Source of the DNA: Amorphophallus konjac
Taxonomy: Eukaryota > Streptophyta > Magnoliopsida > Alismatales > Araceae
NCBI GenBank assembly: GCA_022559845.1
Contig: CM040126.1
Span: 226,492,641-226,556,640 of the forward strand
Direction: 5' to 3'
DNA: 64,000 nucleotides
In this document: positions 35,895 to 46,285 of the stretch, one piece after another
Layout of the letters: each line of letters begins with the position of its first letter
Numbering within the stretch: position 1 is the stretch's first letter
Program-made: the position numbers and the translations under genes
The notes under the pieces: model-generated
What the model was told of the DNA's origin: nothing
The model's input: only the letters and a program-made list of their open reading frames with translations
The model's database searches: none

Positions 35895-37334
35895 TTAAAA
35901 GTAGAATTTGCGTAGTGTGGCTGCGTTCCACGTCCGAGGGATGGGTTCCCCTTCCGCAGTAGCTAACCTGTGCGCACCTTTCCCGAGCGTCTCGGCCACT
36001 CGGTAGGGGCCTTCCCAGTTAGGGGATAGCTTGCCCGCCGCCTCTAGTGGTCGAGAGGCTTCGGCTTTCTTGAGGACGAAGTCTCCCGGTTGAAAATGTC
36101 TGTTTCGGACTTTGGCATTGTAGTATCGCGTGAGGCGGCGTTGGTACTCCGTAGCTCGGATGCTGGCGATCTCTCGGAGTTCATCAGCCAGGTCGAGGTT
36201 CTCGAGTAACTTTTACTCGTTTGCCTCGGGCGATTAGCGGATGACTCGGAGAGACGGGTTGACAACCTCTAACGGAATGACGGCCTCAGTGCCATACACC
36301 AGCTGGAAAGGACTTTCACCGGTTGCCGTTCTTGGAGTCGTTCGGTGTGACCAAAGTACACTGGGCAGTTCCTCGAGCTAGCTACCCTTGGCCTTGCCGA
36401 GTCTGGTCTTTATGCCTTTTAAGATAGTCTTATTGGCATTTTCGACCAGCCCGTTGGCCTGAGGGTGGGCGACCGAAGTGAAGTGGTTGCGAATGTTTAG
36501 GTCGACGCATCTGTCTCGAAAATAGCAAGAATCGAATTGCTGACCGTTGTCGCTCACTATCACCCGGGGGATGCCGAAGCGACAAATGATCGACTTCCAT
36601 ACGAAACTCTAGACGACTGTCTCGGTGATCCTCGCCCTGGCTTCGGCTTTGATCCATTTGGTGAAGTAGTCGATGGCGACGATGATGAACTTCTTCTGGG
36701 ACTGAGCCGTAGGGAACGGCCCAAGAATGTCGATCCCCCACCGAGCCAAGGGATAGGGCTCGGTAAGGGTGATGAGCTCCGTAGCCGGCTGATGGACCAA
36801 GTGGTCGAATCGCTGGCATCGGTCGCACTGTTGTACGTGGGCCGTGCAGTCGCGCTGCAAGGTTGGCCACCAGTACCCCTGCCGTAGCAGGATCCTGGCT
36901 AGAGACCTTCCTCCTGAATGCGCTCCGCACAGGCCTTCATGAGTCTCTCGGATGGCTCGGTTGGCCTCGTCGGGGCCGAGACACTTCTGGAGGGGACCAG
37001 AGAAAGACCTCCGGTAGAGAGTGTCGTCGAGGATGACTAAGCGCCGGGCTTGATACTTCATTCGGCGTGCCTCCCGAGGGTCGGAGGGCTCTCGGGAGTC
37101 CTGGAGCCAAGATAGGTAGGGGGAGCGCCAGTCGCTTGGAAGGGCCGAGTCAATGGCCAAGAGCTCCGAGTTAATGCTCGGACGCTCTAGCTCTTGAAGG
37201 AGGACTAATCGGGTACCTTCAGGGTCGAGAGAGGAGGCTAGTCGAGAGAGGGCGTCCGCTCAGGAGTTTTCCTCCCGAGCTATACGGACTACCTCGAATC
37301 CCTCGAACTGTTGGGCCAGGTCTCTGACCAGCTG
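35895..37334 (-). pseudogene. E1 integrase region
   Basis: Several minus-strand frames together encode a Tat-type integrase. The zinc-binding region is seen in THEGLCGAHSGGRSLARILL and CTAHVQQCDRCQRFDH. The catalytic core is in WGIDILGPFPTAQSQKKFI (first Asp), MIVSDNGQQFDS (second Asp) and GLVENANKTILKG (Glu). The C-terminal part ends NWEGPYRVAETLGKGAHRLA and a TAA at 35895-35897. Stops and frame changes near 36609 and between 36265 and 36378 break it. The N-terminal side is cut at 37334 by E4; the frame resumes in the RNase H region at 50358. Confidence 0.85.
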
Positions 37335-37604
37335 TGTTGGGAGCAGAGGATCGTCAAACTAGAGGGGGAGGGGGTGAATAGATTGACCACTTAAAAATTT
37401 TAAGCGGAATAAGACAATTGCACTCTCTGTGATAGCACAGACAAAAATCCGGTTCGTGAATCTCTAAAGAGCTAGCGCAATATCTAAGCGATTTAACGAG
37501 ACAATAGACACAATAACAAACCACAAGCACAAGCCACAATAGATCAGAGTTTTTAAGGTGGTTCAGTCTCTATCTCGAGACCTACGTCCACCCCCTCACC
37601 AAAC

Positions 37605-37804
37605 CGGTGGGGATCACCGCTGAGCTTTACAGCTTAGCTAACACCAGAGAAGAATCCTTCTCTGACCTGCAGATCCAATCTGCAGAAGACAACTATATCC
37701 TGTCTTAGAACCGCTGTCGAACAGCTTGTAGACACAGAGTCTATACACTCTAATCTCAGAACACTTTCTGGATCAGAACACACCTGACCACTGAATCCCA
37801 GTGG
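37605..37804. repeat. Hairpin chain in the R/U5 part of the E4 LTR
   Basis: Perfect stems in sequence: CGGTG (loop GGGAT) 37605-37619; GCTGAGCT/AGCTTAGC with one wobble (loop TTAC) 37619-37638; CAGAGAAG (loop AATC) 37645-37664; CTGCAGAT (loop CCA) 37667-37685; AAGACA (loop of 9) 37686-37706; GCTGT (loop CGA) 37713-37725; TAGAC (loop ACAGA) 37729-37743; CCACTG (loop AATCC) 37788-37804. The 5' LTR repeats it at about 49113-49314. Confidence 0.88.
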
Positions 37805-38329
37805 AACAGTAATCCGAGAATAGAATTGTATAAGAAAACGAAAATACAAGGTAAGGGGTAAGCTCAGAATATGCTGATCAATGGATCTTCAGACTCCTTG
37901 CGCAGCAGAAGAGAGTAGAGCCCGAAGAGATGAACAGTATGATCTGAATGTGATCTTCCCTTCTGTTGAGACTAGATCAGTCTGAAGCCTTCATGGTTCT
38001 TCAGCTTCTGATCTTCTTCACCAGGAGAATGAACCTATCTTTCAATCCACGCACTGGACCTTCTTCACGATGCTAGGCTCTCCACGTTCTTCACTGTATA
38101 CTAGTCCTTCTTAGTCTCTTCTATTCATCTCCTCTACTCATCCCACTTCGATCCACTTCTACATTTCCTTTTTCATTTTTCCCGCGCAAGATTGGGCCCC
38201 ACGAGATTCCCAATCATTCGCTCACGTGTGGAGAAGCTTCTGGACTAAAGGAGGGAGAGTGTAGTTCGTTTGCAGACGTGGCTGGCCCACTTTATCCAGT
38301 CCTTTTGCCCGAGCGCTTGTCTGGGACTG

Positions 38330-38735
38330 GGTGCGTCGACGCCAGCATTTGAATGCGTAGACGCTGTGTGAAGACAGCTTCTTATCTTCCTTCGATATAC
38401 GACCTCAGGCTATCACTGCGTTGACGCTGATAACTGGTGGCGTCGACGCTATGTGAAGATAGCTTCTTAGTCTTTTGGCACCAGCTGCGTCGACGCTGGT
38501 AGCTGGTAGCGTCAATGCTGTGTGAAGATATCTTCTGGAGGCATGCGAGTCGACGCTGCATCCAAGTGGCGTTGACGCAGTTAGCATGCGCATGACTCAA
38601 ACATCTTGAGATCTAGTCACAGCGTCGACGTTATCTTGCTTGAGGCGTAGACGCAGTTTAGATGAAGTATGCTTCAATCTTGGAGGAGCTGAAGGCTGCG
38701 TCGACCCTTTGATCTTGTGGCGTCGACGCTGACTA
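38330..38735. repeat. Array of the palindrome GCGTCGACGC in E4 U3
   Basis: About a dozen exact or one- to two-base variants (GCGTCGACGC, GCGTAGACGC, GCGTTGACGC, GCGTCAATGC) are spread over 400 bp, at about 38334, 38358, 38410, 38430, 38467, 38498, 38547, 38569, 38621, 38645, 38698 and 38720. The same array is in the 5' LTR at about 49840-50245. Further copies occur at 41430-41545 and 42825-42935, and inside gag at 46563-46905. Confidence 0.93.
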
Positions 38736-38842
38736 TTGCCTGCATTAAAGTTCAACAGAAATTCTTGCCACTTACCATATTGTCAGATAATAATATACCC
38801 TGTCATATCATGGTGATCATCATCAAAATCAGGAGCACAACA

Positions 38843-38856
38843 ATCTCCCCCTTTTT
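38843..38856 (-). other. Polypurine tract of E4
   Basis: The minus strand reads AAAAAGGGGGAGAT right before the 3' LTR. Similar GGGGGAG tracts lie upstream at about 39038-39047, 42588-42596 and 43049-43057; multiple PPT-like tracts are a reported Sirevirus trait. Confidence 0.88.
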
Positions 38857-39237
38857 GATGATGGCAACCATGATGAAGTTCTGGCACTTTAATGATCATG
38901 CAATACAATAATCAATTAAGCAGAGGCATGCATAACCATAGGTATCACATTCAGCTCATTCATCATTCACTTACGCACATGATCAATTTTAATTATAAAA
39001 CAGAACGAAGTGCATTCACAAGACAAGATTGTGATTGTCTCCCCCTTGGACATCAGCAAGAAGGGGAGGCTAGAAGTCAAGTAAGAAAAACAGAGTATTC
39101 AGACCATACTAAGGGAAATACTGAGAATGTCTCCTAGAGGAGTGACTAGATGATTGGCCCGGTGGAGGTGGAGGACGATGAGATGAGAAGGTCTGCTGGG
39201 CATGCAGAGCTTGAATTGTCTGTGAAAGCTCACCCAA

Positions 39238-41229
39238 CTAAAATAAAAGAGTGCTTTTAAGACCTCCCAGCTCGGAGCGGACATCGTCAGATCCTCGTGT
39301 CAACGACTCAAGCGTACCGCACATAGTTTCCATCGAGGATGAAAGACTAGACAGCTTGTTAAACACGGCTTGAAAACCTGTGGGAGTTGAGGTGACTTGA
39401 GACTGCAAAGTGACCATAGCAATTTGAATATCATAACACATGGATTGCATCTTGGCCATGGTCTGAAGAGAAGACAACTGTGTAGAGTGCATATTGGAGA
39501 CTAACTCTGCAATCTTGTTGACAATCTTTGCAACACTCTGCAGGACCTTCCTCATTGCTTTGTCAGTTTTCTGCTTGGCCTTCATATAGTCTCTCCAGAA
39601 GACCATCATCGAAATTTCAGATAAGACAATTCTTTTATACAGTCGTTCCAGCTGAAAGTCAGTATACAGAATAAAGGAGTTAAGCTTATCCCCTTGATGC
39701 TGCATCATTCGGATGAGGTGAACAAGTAATTCCTTTTCAGTTGCACCAGGAGGAGCCTGAAAATAATCATCCTGAGGTTGTTGGCTACTGGACCCAATTT
39801 CTCTATTCAGATTATGTGAGCTAGACTCACCTTGTTCCCACTGAGTCTTGGGTTCCCCTCTAATGTCAAACCATTCAGGCTCATCATCTTGAAAAGGGGG
39901 TACTGTAGATTGAAATCCTTCCTCATCAGCATCATTGGGAGACTCCACCACATACGAAGGAAAAACCTGCTCACTATCAACAGTATGAGCATGCCTATCC
40001 TGAGTGTCAAAAGGTGGAGGTGACCTGGCTGGAGCTTGTGTTGCACCTTGGACCTCAAAGTCCACAACTCTTTCCTGACCCTCCCAATGTGGAGGAGAAG
40101 GAACAGGTTCAGGAGATATCCTGACTGACTCTGGTTCGGGCTCAGGAGGAGGAGCAGCTGCCCTGTCAGAAGATTGTTGACTTGGCAGCACTCTGACTGG
40201 CCTGCCATCTACAATTTTGACACCCATAAAATTCTGAACAAACGACATGGAGTATACATTGCCTCTAGGAACAACACACTTCTTTTCATTACCAAACTGA
40301 ACTCCAACCTTTCTGAACAAGGCTGTGAGATGTGCTGCGTAGGGCAGAGTCCTAGAGTTGTCCAGGCAAGTCCCCATTGTCTGGATGATTACATCAATCA
40401 ACGACACATTGATTTCTTTCAACATGCAGTATAGTAAAATTCTCTGCATGATTGTAACCCTTTCACGACCACTGCTCTGAGGGGTAAAAATGGAAGTGCA
40501 TATATGGTGCAGGAGTCGAACATGAGGTGAAAACTGGTTAGCTTTTAAGCTAGACAAATGGGTCTGCTTAATGTCTGAAGGGTCCTCTGTCTGGCCGGTC
40601 AAAACAGCAAACGCTTCATGTTCATTCAATGGAAATGAGTGAAGTTCGGCCCCCTTCATAGGAATCTTCCATACTTTGGCGAGCAAACTAGCAGTAAGTT
40701 CAAACTTAATTCCTTGAACAGAGCTGATCAGTCTACCACGTTCGGGTTGATGGCATAAATTGCGGTAAAACTCCCTGACAAGAGTAGGATAATAGACGGA
40801 GTACTTGGTGGCAAAACCCCACCAACCTTGAAACTCCAAAGTGGGTCTAATCTCAGGGAAGACAGCATGAAAGGCTTCGTCCGAGTCAAGGATATATCGA
40901 GGAATTAAAACCTTCAGGGGTTCGTCTTTACCAGAAGAAGGAGCGGAGACGGAAACCCCAGACCTGGATTTTTTGGAGAAGACTTTCTTCTGTGAAGATG
41001 AGGGCTTGGAGGACGATCGGACCTTCTTCTTCTTGGAAGGAGGGGAAGGGCTGCGTGGACGCTTCCCCTTGTCTTTGCGTTTAAGCGAAGAAGAAGATGT
41101 AGGAGGAGGAGCCGCCGCAGGTGATTCATAAACTTGGGCTTCAGCAGCGATGGCAGGAGCTGGAGGAGCCGAAGATGGTTCCTCAGCAGGCTTCTTACCC
41201 TTCCTGGAGTAGGCGAGAGCCATTTTCAT
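39238..41229 (-). CDS. E4 extra ORF after pol (putative plant transposon protein), intact
   Basis: A 663-residue uninterrupted ORF on the same strand as pol, in the place where Sireviruses carry an 'env-like' or extra ORF. Residues 1-100 are Pro/Ala/Ser-rich and then strongly basic (KRKDKGKRPRSPSPPSKKKK), resembling a nuclear localisation signal. Residues about 105-350 form a folded domain: PRYILDSDEAFHAVFPEIRP, then WWGFATKYSVYYPTLVREFY and FELTASLLAKVWKIP. This matches the 'putative plant transposon protein' domain found in many TE-derived plant ORFs. Residues 350-500 are acidic and Pro-rich. The C-terminus (about 540-663) is helical and likely coiled coil. No signal peptide or membrane segment is evident, so an envelope role is not supported. 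Function unknown. Intactness beside a broken gag stands out. Confidence 0.8.
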   Translation of the reverse strand: MKMALAYSRKGKKPAEEPSSAPPAPAIAAEAQVYESPAAAPPPTSSSSLKRKDKGKRPRSPSPPSKKKKVRSSSKPSSSQKKVFSKKSRSGVSVSAPSSGKDEPLKVLIPRYILDSDEAFHAVFPEIRPTLEFQGWWGFATKYSVYYPTLVREFYRNLCHQPERGRLISSVQGIKFELTASLLAKVWKIPMKGAELHSFPLNEHEAFAVLTGQTEDPSDIKQTHLSSLKANQFSPHVRLLHHICTSIFTPQSSGRERVTIMQRILLYCMLKEINVSLIDVIIQTMGTCLDNSRTLPYAAHLTALFRKVGVQFGNEKKCVVPRGNVYSMSFVQNFMGVKIVDGRPVRVLPSQQSSDRAAAPPPEPEPESVRISPEPVPSPPHWEGQERVVDFEVQGATQAPARSPPPFDTQDRHAHTVDSEQVFPSYVVESPNDADEEGFQSTVPPFQDDEPEWFDIRGEPKTQWEQGESSSHNLNREIGSSSQQPQDDYFQAPPGATEKELLVHLIRMMQHQGDKLNSFILYTDFQLERLYKRIVLSEISMMVFWRDYMKAKQKTDKAMRKVLQSVAKIVNKIAELVSNMHSTQLSSLQTMAKMQSMCYDIQIAMVTLQSQVTSTPTGFQAVFNKLSSLSSSMETMCGTLESLTRGSDDVRSELGGLKSTLLF

Positions 41230-43165
41230 GGATAGAGGAGAAGAAGAACAGTCAAGACGTGTTACAGAGAAGGAGAGGAACCGTCGTGCCTCAGAAGGAT
41301 GAATGAAAAGTAGCCGACTGTTCCCTCGGTTGAGGGTTTTAACCGGGTGACACGCGAAACCCCCAATCTTGTTATTGGGTAATCGGGTAACGGATCTAGA
41401 TCACAACCAAAAGAACCTAGATAGAGTGGATGCGTCGACGCGAGAAAATCAAAGCGTCGACGCTATGAGCACTTATGCACAAAAGTGTATAGGAAAAACA
41501 CAGAGGCGTCGACCTTAAGAGATAGGATGCGTCGACGCCATAATGTGAATACACGCTGCAAGACCATGATTTGTGAAAAATAGAAGATGCAGCCAAAAGA
41601 GCAGAAATTGAGAAATGTCATTAGAAGCCTGGTTTCATAAAGTAAAGCACTCAAACTCAGGGATTTTTAATAGCTTCAGTTCAAATTCCCATGAAAAATA
41701 AATTTTCTTAGATTAGCTTCGAACCATTTAGTGACATAAAATGTTGATACTCTGCGAAGTTTGAAGCACAGAAATGAACAGTAATAGTGTAGAATTGGAG
41801 TAATTTCTAAACTAGCTTCATACTCGGGATCTTCTCATAACTTTATCCTTCGTTACTCAATTTCGAAAGAATCTTTGAAGAAAGAAGTTTAAGAAGCATT
41901 GAGGATAAGTTCATTAGATCTTTTGAGCCTTTGATTTCATACCATCACACAAGAGTCTTAGTATTTATTTTATTGATTCCATCCATTAGCAGTCAAATAT
42001 AGCTAGCCTTGTGACACGAGTACACATGCTTATCAGGCACCAGAGTCCCCGGTTACTCAGCATAGCTAATCATTATGCTTAGAATAAGAGGTAGTGATCA
42101 ACCTCATGACATGCCTTCCAACACTTCATTGGTGAGGAAGGTAGTTTCTCGGTTGAGAATCACCATTGCTCTAACATGGATAAGTTTCATTAAAGGACAG
42201 AGATAGTAGTCCACCTCATGACTTGCTCTTTAACACTTCTTTGGTGCCTAGAGCAAGTTTCTCTGTGGAAATCTACCATTGCTCTGCAAGGAACAGATAC
42301 ACTGTGTGATTCACTTTTTCTTGAAGCTCGTTTTAGATCTAAGCAAACTTTAGCAACAATATCGATTAAATTTCCATATATTGAAAGATCCTTCTACTTT
42401 TGATCAATTGGAAAAAAAATGATAGGAACCAAGTCACATTAACTTGTTTAGTTCTTATTCCAGATTCAACCACTTTTAGGTTCAAGTTCTGGTGAGTTCA
42501 AACATTGAAGGACACACATTTTATATCATTAAGTAGTGTGAAGTTATTCTAAGAGAAACTTGTTTTCATTAGAAATTATTCCCTTAGCTCCCCCTGAATG
42601 TGAGGCATTAACTTTTCACCAGGACAATTGAGACAATTCCCTTATACAGGAATAGAAGGAGAGTACATCAAGAAATCTTGGGATTAAGAAGGTGAACATG
42701 ATTGAGTGTAAGGTGATACTTGAAGAAGAACAAGTCTAGCAAGAAGGATGAACGAGAGAATCCTATGAGCTAGACGAGAGGTCATAATCACCATCACACC
42801 ACACTGTTACTTGCATAGCGTCAACGCAGAATCCCTGAAGCGTCGACGCACTATGCCATACTGCACGGATTGGTTAACATTTAAACAAAGTCAATCCATT
42901 GCAGCGTGGACGCATCCTTACGGGTGCGTTACCGCATAAAACCTTACTTCCCCTTAACTCAAGCATGAAGGAAGAGATTAAAACAGATGAATTTGTAAGC
43001 ATGCTGAGGTTTTATTTCAGATGAATCAAAATACCAAAAAATTTTTATACTCCCCCTAAGTGTATGACTTATTCAAACATTGACAAGTTTATCATAGCAG
43101 GACTGCAAATATGATCATCACAAAAGCAATCAAGCAGCATTCAGATATGAGGCCATGCAGTCAAT
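41230..43165 (-). other. Non-coding spacer of E4 between the extra ORF and pol
   Basis: About 1.9 kb without a supported gene. It holds palindrome copies (41430-41545; 42825-42935) and PPT-like tracts near 42589 and 43050. Two related stretches share CTCATGACNTGC..CTTTAACACTTC-like strings near 42104-42140 and 42210-42250, suggesting a short internal duplication. Confidence 0.5.
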
Positions 43166-45964
43166 TCAAGATTCAGAATTCAAATTGCAGAGTCCAAGCT
43201 CTCTCCTAAGATATGAAAAGCGCTCATTGTTGAGAGGCTTGGTAAAAATATCAGCTAGTTGACGTTCAGATTCTACAAATACAAGCTTGAAACTTCCTTT
43301 ACTGACCTCATCTCTTAAGAAGTGATGTCTGATTTCAATATGTTTGGTCCTAGAGTGCTGGATGGGGTTCTTGGCCAGGTTTATAGCACTTGTGTTATCG
43401 CACAATATTGGGACACATCCAAGATCAGTTTGGTAATCTTGGAGCTGATGCTGGATCCACAACACTTGAGTGCCACAGCTCCCTGCAGCGACATATTCTG
43501 CCTCTGCAGTGGACAGTGCCACTGAGTGTTGTTTCTTGGAGGCCCAAGAGATCAAGCACCCACCCAAAAATTGGCAGTAGCCACTAGTGCTTTTTCTGTC
43601 CAATTTACATCCAGCATAGTCTGCATCCGAATATGATACCAAGTCAAAGGTGCAGGATGCAGGATACCAAATCCCTAGGTCTTGAGTTCCAGCAAGGTAT
43701 CTAAAAATACGCTTGACAGAACTTAGGTGGGATTCTCTAGGATCAGCTTGAAAACGAGCACACATACAAACACAAAATTGAATATCAGGCCTTGATGCAG
43801 TAAGATATAGAAGTGACCCTATCATACCTCGATAGGTCTTGGCATCAACTTGTGTACCTTTCAGATCTGCATCCAAGGTTGTGTTTGTACACATGGGAGT
43901 GCTGATTACTTTCAGATTTTCCATTTTATACTTCTTCAGTAGCTCCTTGATGTACTTTGTCTGACTAATAGAACATCCTTCTCTGCGTTGGGTGATCTGC
44001 AAACCTAGAAAAAATTGAAGTTCACCCATGAGACTCATTTCAAATTCTGTTGTCATTAAGTTAGCAAACTCCTTACACATACTAGGTTTAGTGGAATCGA
44101 AGACAATGTCATCAACATATATTTGAACTAAAATGATATCTGAATTCCTTACCTTTGTAAACAATGTCAGGTCCACTTTACCTCTTGAGTAACCTTTTTC
44201 AGTGAGAAAGGAGCTGAGCCGGTCGTACCAGGCTCGAGGTGCCTGCTTGAGTCCATACAATGCTTTGTCCAATCTGTATACGTGGTTAGGATTTTCTGCA
44301 CATTCAAATCCAGGGGGTTGTTCCACATATACTTCTTCTTTTATTATTCCATTTAGGAAAGCACTTTTTACATCCATTTGTTGTAAGTTTATTCCATGAC
44401 TTACAGCATATGCAAGCAACAAACGAATGGCTTCTAATCTGGCTACTGGTGCAAAGGACTCTTCGAAGTCAATACCGAACTCTTGATTGTAACCCTGTGC
44501 AACCAGTCTAGCCTTATTCCTAACAATTATACCATTTTCATTTTTTTTGTTTTTATAGACCCATTTAGTTCCTATTATAGATTGATCCTTGGGTCTGGGC
44601 ACTAGATGCCATACTTTATTTCTTATGAATTGGTTGAGTTCTTCATGCATTGCATTTATCCAGTTGGGATCTTTTAAGGCTTCCACAACATTCTTGGGTT
44701 CAGTTTGAGACACAAGTGCCATGTTATCCATTTCTTGTATTTGAGAGCGTGTCCTAACAGGTTCATGCAAGTTGCCTATTATGCTAGATGAGGGGTGATC
44801 CCTTAACAACCTAATGTTAATCAGAGGGTCACCTCCATTAATATCTGCATTACCCTGATTACTAGACTCTGGCTCATCTTCTTTTGGTCTTGAATCTCCT
44901 TCCAAAGTTTCTTCCTCCTCAGGCTTGTCAAGGAAGTCTTCATCACCCTTGTTCCTGCATGAAGGTTCAACTTGTGAATTTTCAATTAGCTCATCAAAAA
45001 CGATGTGAGGTGATTCCTCAACTGTTTGAGTCTTCAGATTTAGGACCCTATAAGCCCTAGAGTGACTGGAGTATCCTAAGAATATGGCGGGTTCACTCTT
45101 GGGTTCAAACTTATCTAAGGCTCGTTTATCATTATTCTGAACAAAGCATTTTGAACCAAAAACTTTAAAATGAGCAACAGAGGGCTTCTTACCTTTCAGC
45201 ATTTCATAAGGAGTCTTTTTGGACTGTGGTCTTACCATTGCCCGATTTACAATGTAGCATGCAGTGTTCACAGCCTCTGCCCAATACTTCCTTGGGAGTT
45301 GCCCTTCAATCAGCATGGTTCTGCCCATCTCCACAAGGGTTCGGTTTCTTCTCTCCACGACTCCATTTTGTTCAGGTGTTCTTGGGGAAGAAAACCTGTG
45401 ATTTAGCCCTGTTGCTCTGCAGAATTCTCCAAATTCAGAATTGTCAAATTCTCCACCATGATCTGATATAATGGAAGAAATGACAAACTTACCCTCATGC
45501 TGTGTTTTCTTAAAGAATGCCTGAAATTCCTCAAATGCCTCATTCTTATGAGTTAGAAAGAATACCCAGGTAAATCTAGTAAAATCATCTACTAGGATAA
45601 ATCCATATCGATTACCACTAATGCTTGCTATTCTAGTGGGTCCAAATAAATCCAAATGAATGAGTTCAAAAGGTTTAATGGACTGACTCTTTATCTTGGA
45701 CTTAAATGACTTCCTAGTCTGTTTACCTTGGGTGCATGCATTACAGATTTTGTCATTTTTCTTGAACGAAGCATCAGGCAGGCCATTCACCATGCTGTGT
45801 TTAGCTAACTTATGCAGTACACTATAGCTAGCATGTCCTAGCCTACGGTGCCACAACCAAGCTAGTTCAGTTTTATTTACAGCGAGACAAAGATTATTAT
45901 GTGCAGGATCATCTAAATCTACCATGTACATGTTGTTTATTCTTTTTCCAACAAATTTAATTTT
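43166..45964 (-). CDS. E4 pol: integrase, reverse transcriptase, RNase H (open)
   Basis: 921 codons are open from Met 45931. The GAG-pre-integrase zinc region has [18 protein letters not shown] and [10 protein letters not shown]. The integrase core shows HLDLFGPTR (Asp), [10 protein letters not shown] (Asp) and [13 protein letters not shown] (Glu). RT follows with [38 protein letters not shown] and the catalytic YVDDIVF. RNase H shows [31 protein letters not shown] and the terminal ADIFTKPL. All catalytic acids seen are intact. It lies in the same frame as gag and protease but is separated from them by a TAA at 45965-45967. The product would copy and integrate element cDNA; in this copy the stops upstream should prevent normal translation. 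Confidence 0.93.
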   Translation of the reverse strand, partial: KIKFVGKRINNMYMVDLDDPAHNNLCLAVNKTELAWLWHRRLGHASYSVLHKLAKHSMVNGLPDASFKKNDKICNACTQGKQTRKSFKSKIKSQSIKPFELIHLDLFGPTRIASISGNRYGFILVDDFTRFTWVFFLTHKNEAFEEFQAFFKKTQHEGKFVISSIISDHGGEFDNSEFGEFCRATGLNHRFSSPRTPEQNGVVERRNRTLVEMGRTMLIEGQLPRKYWAEAVNTACYIVNRAMVRPQSKKTPYEMLKGKKPSVAHFKVFGSKCFVQNNDKRALDKFEPKSEPAIFLGYSSHSRAYRVLNLKTQTVEESPHIVFDELIENSQVEPSCRNKGDEDFLDKPEEEETLEGDSRPKEDEPESSNQGNADINGGDPLINIRLLRDHPSSSIIGNLHEPVRTRSQIQEMDNMALVSQTEPKNVVEALKDPNWINAMHEELNQFIRNKVWHLVPRPKDQSIIGTKWVYKNKKNENGIIVRNKARLVAQGYNQEFGIDFEESFAPVARLEAIRLLLAYAVSHGINLQQMDVKSAFLNGIIKEEVYVEQPPGFECAENPNHVYRLDKALYGLKQAPRAWYDRLSSFLTEKGYSRGKVDLTLFTKVRNSDIILVQIYVDDIVFDSTKPSMCKEFANLMTTEFEMSLMGELQFFLGLQITQRREGCSISQTKYIKELLKKYKMENLKVISTPMCTNTTLDADLKGTQVDAKTYRGMIGSLLYLTASRPDIQFCVCMCARFQADPRESHLSSVKRIFRYLAGTQDLGIWYPASCTFDLVSYSDADYAGCKLDRKSTSGYCQFLGGCLISWASKKQHSVALSTAEAEYVAAGSCGTQVLWIQHQLQDYQTDLGCVPILCDNTSAINLAKNPIQHSRTKHIEIRHHFLRDEVSKGSFKLVFVESERQLADIFTKPLNNERFSYLRRELGLCNLNSES

Positions 45965-46285
45965 TTATGATTTTTCTTCTAAAATGGTGCATGTGTTTGC
46001 ATCAAACACTACTTTATTATTTCTATCACACAACTGACTTATACTGAGCAAGTTATACTCTAGACCCTCTACTAAAAGAACATCATCAATGGAGGTAGAA
46101 GGGTTTTTGCCAACTGTACCTTTACCAACTATTTTGCCTTTATTATTTCCACCAAAGGTAACAAATCCTCCATCCTTCTCAACCAGGAGATAAAACTTGG
46201 CCTTGTCCCCTGTCATATGCCTTGAGCAGCCGCTGTCAAGATACCATCTGTTGTGCATGGCTGCAAGGCATTCCTGCAAGAATCA
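45965..46285 (-). pseudogene. E4 aspartic protease segment
   Basis: Same frame as gag and pol, bounded by TGA TGA (46288-46283) upstream and TAA (45967-45965) downstream. It carries the copia protease motif WYLDSGCSRHMTGD (near 46240-46198), then GGNNKGKIVGKG and LEYNLLSISQLCD, the usual run into integrase. The active-site Asp-Ser-Gly is intact. The flanking stops would isolate it from both neighbours. Confidence 0.9.

Larger units (their letters stand above)
37335..38842 (-). repeat. 3' LTR of E4 (1508 bp)
   Basis: On the minus strand it starts TGTTGTGCTCCTGATTTTG at 38842 and ends GCTCCCAACA at 37335. U3 (38330-38735) is studded with GCGTCGACGC variants, and the R/U5 part (37605-37804) carries a hairpin chain. 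Confidence 0.95.

Noticed and set aside
36537..36887. Plus-strand ORF over E1 integrase
   Set aside because: Shadow of the minus-strand integrase core, whose Asp/Asp/Glu motifs are visible.
39238..41229. Retroviral envelope identity for the E4 extra ORF
   Set aside because: No signal peptide, membrane segment or furin-like site; the domain resembles plant transposon-associated proteins instead.
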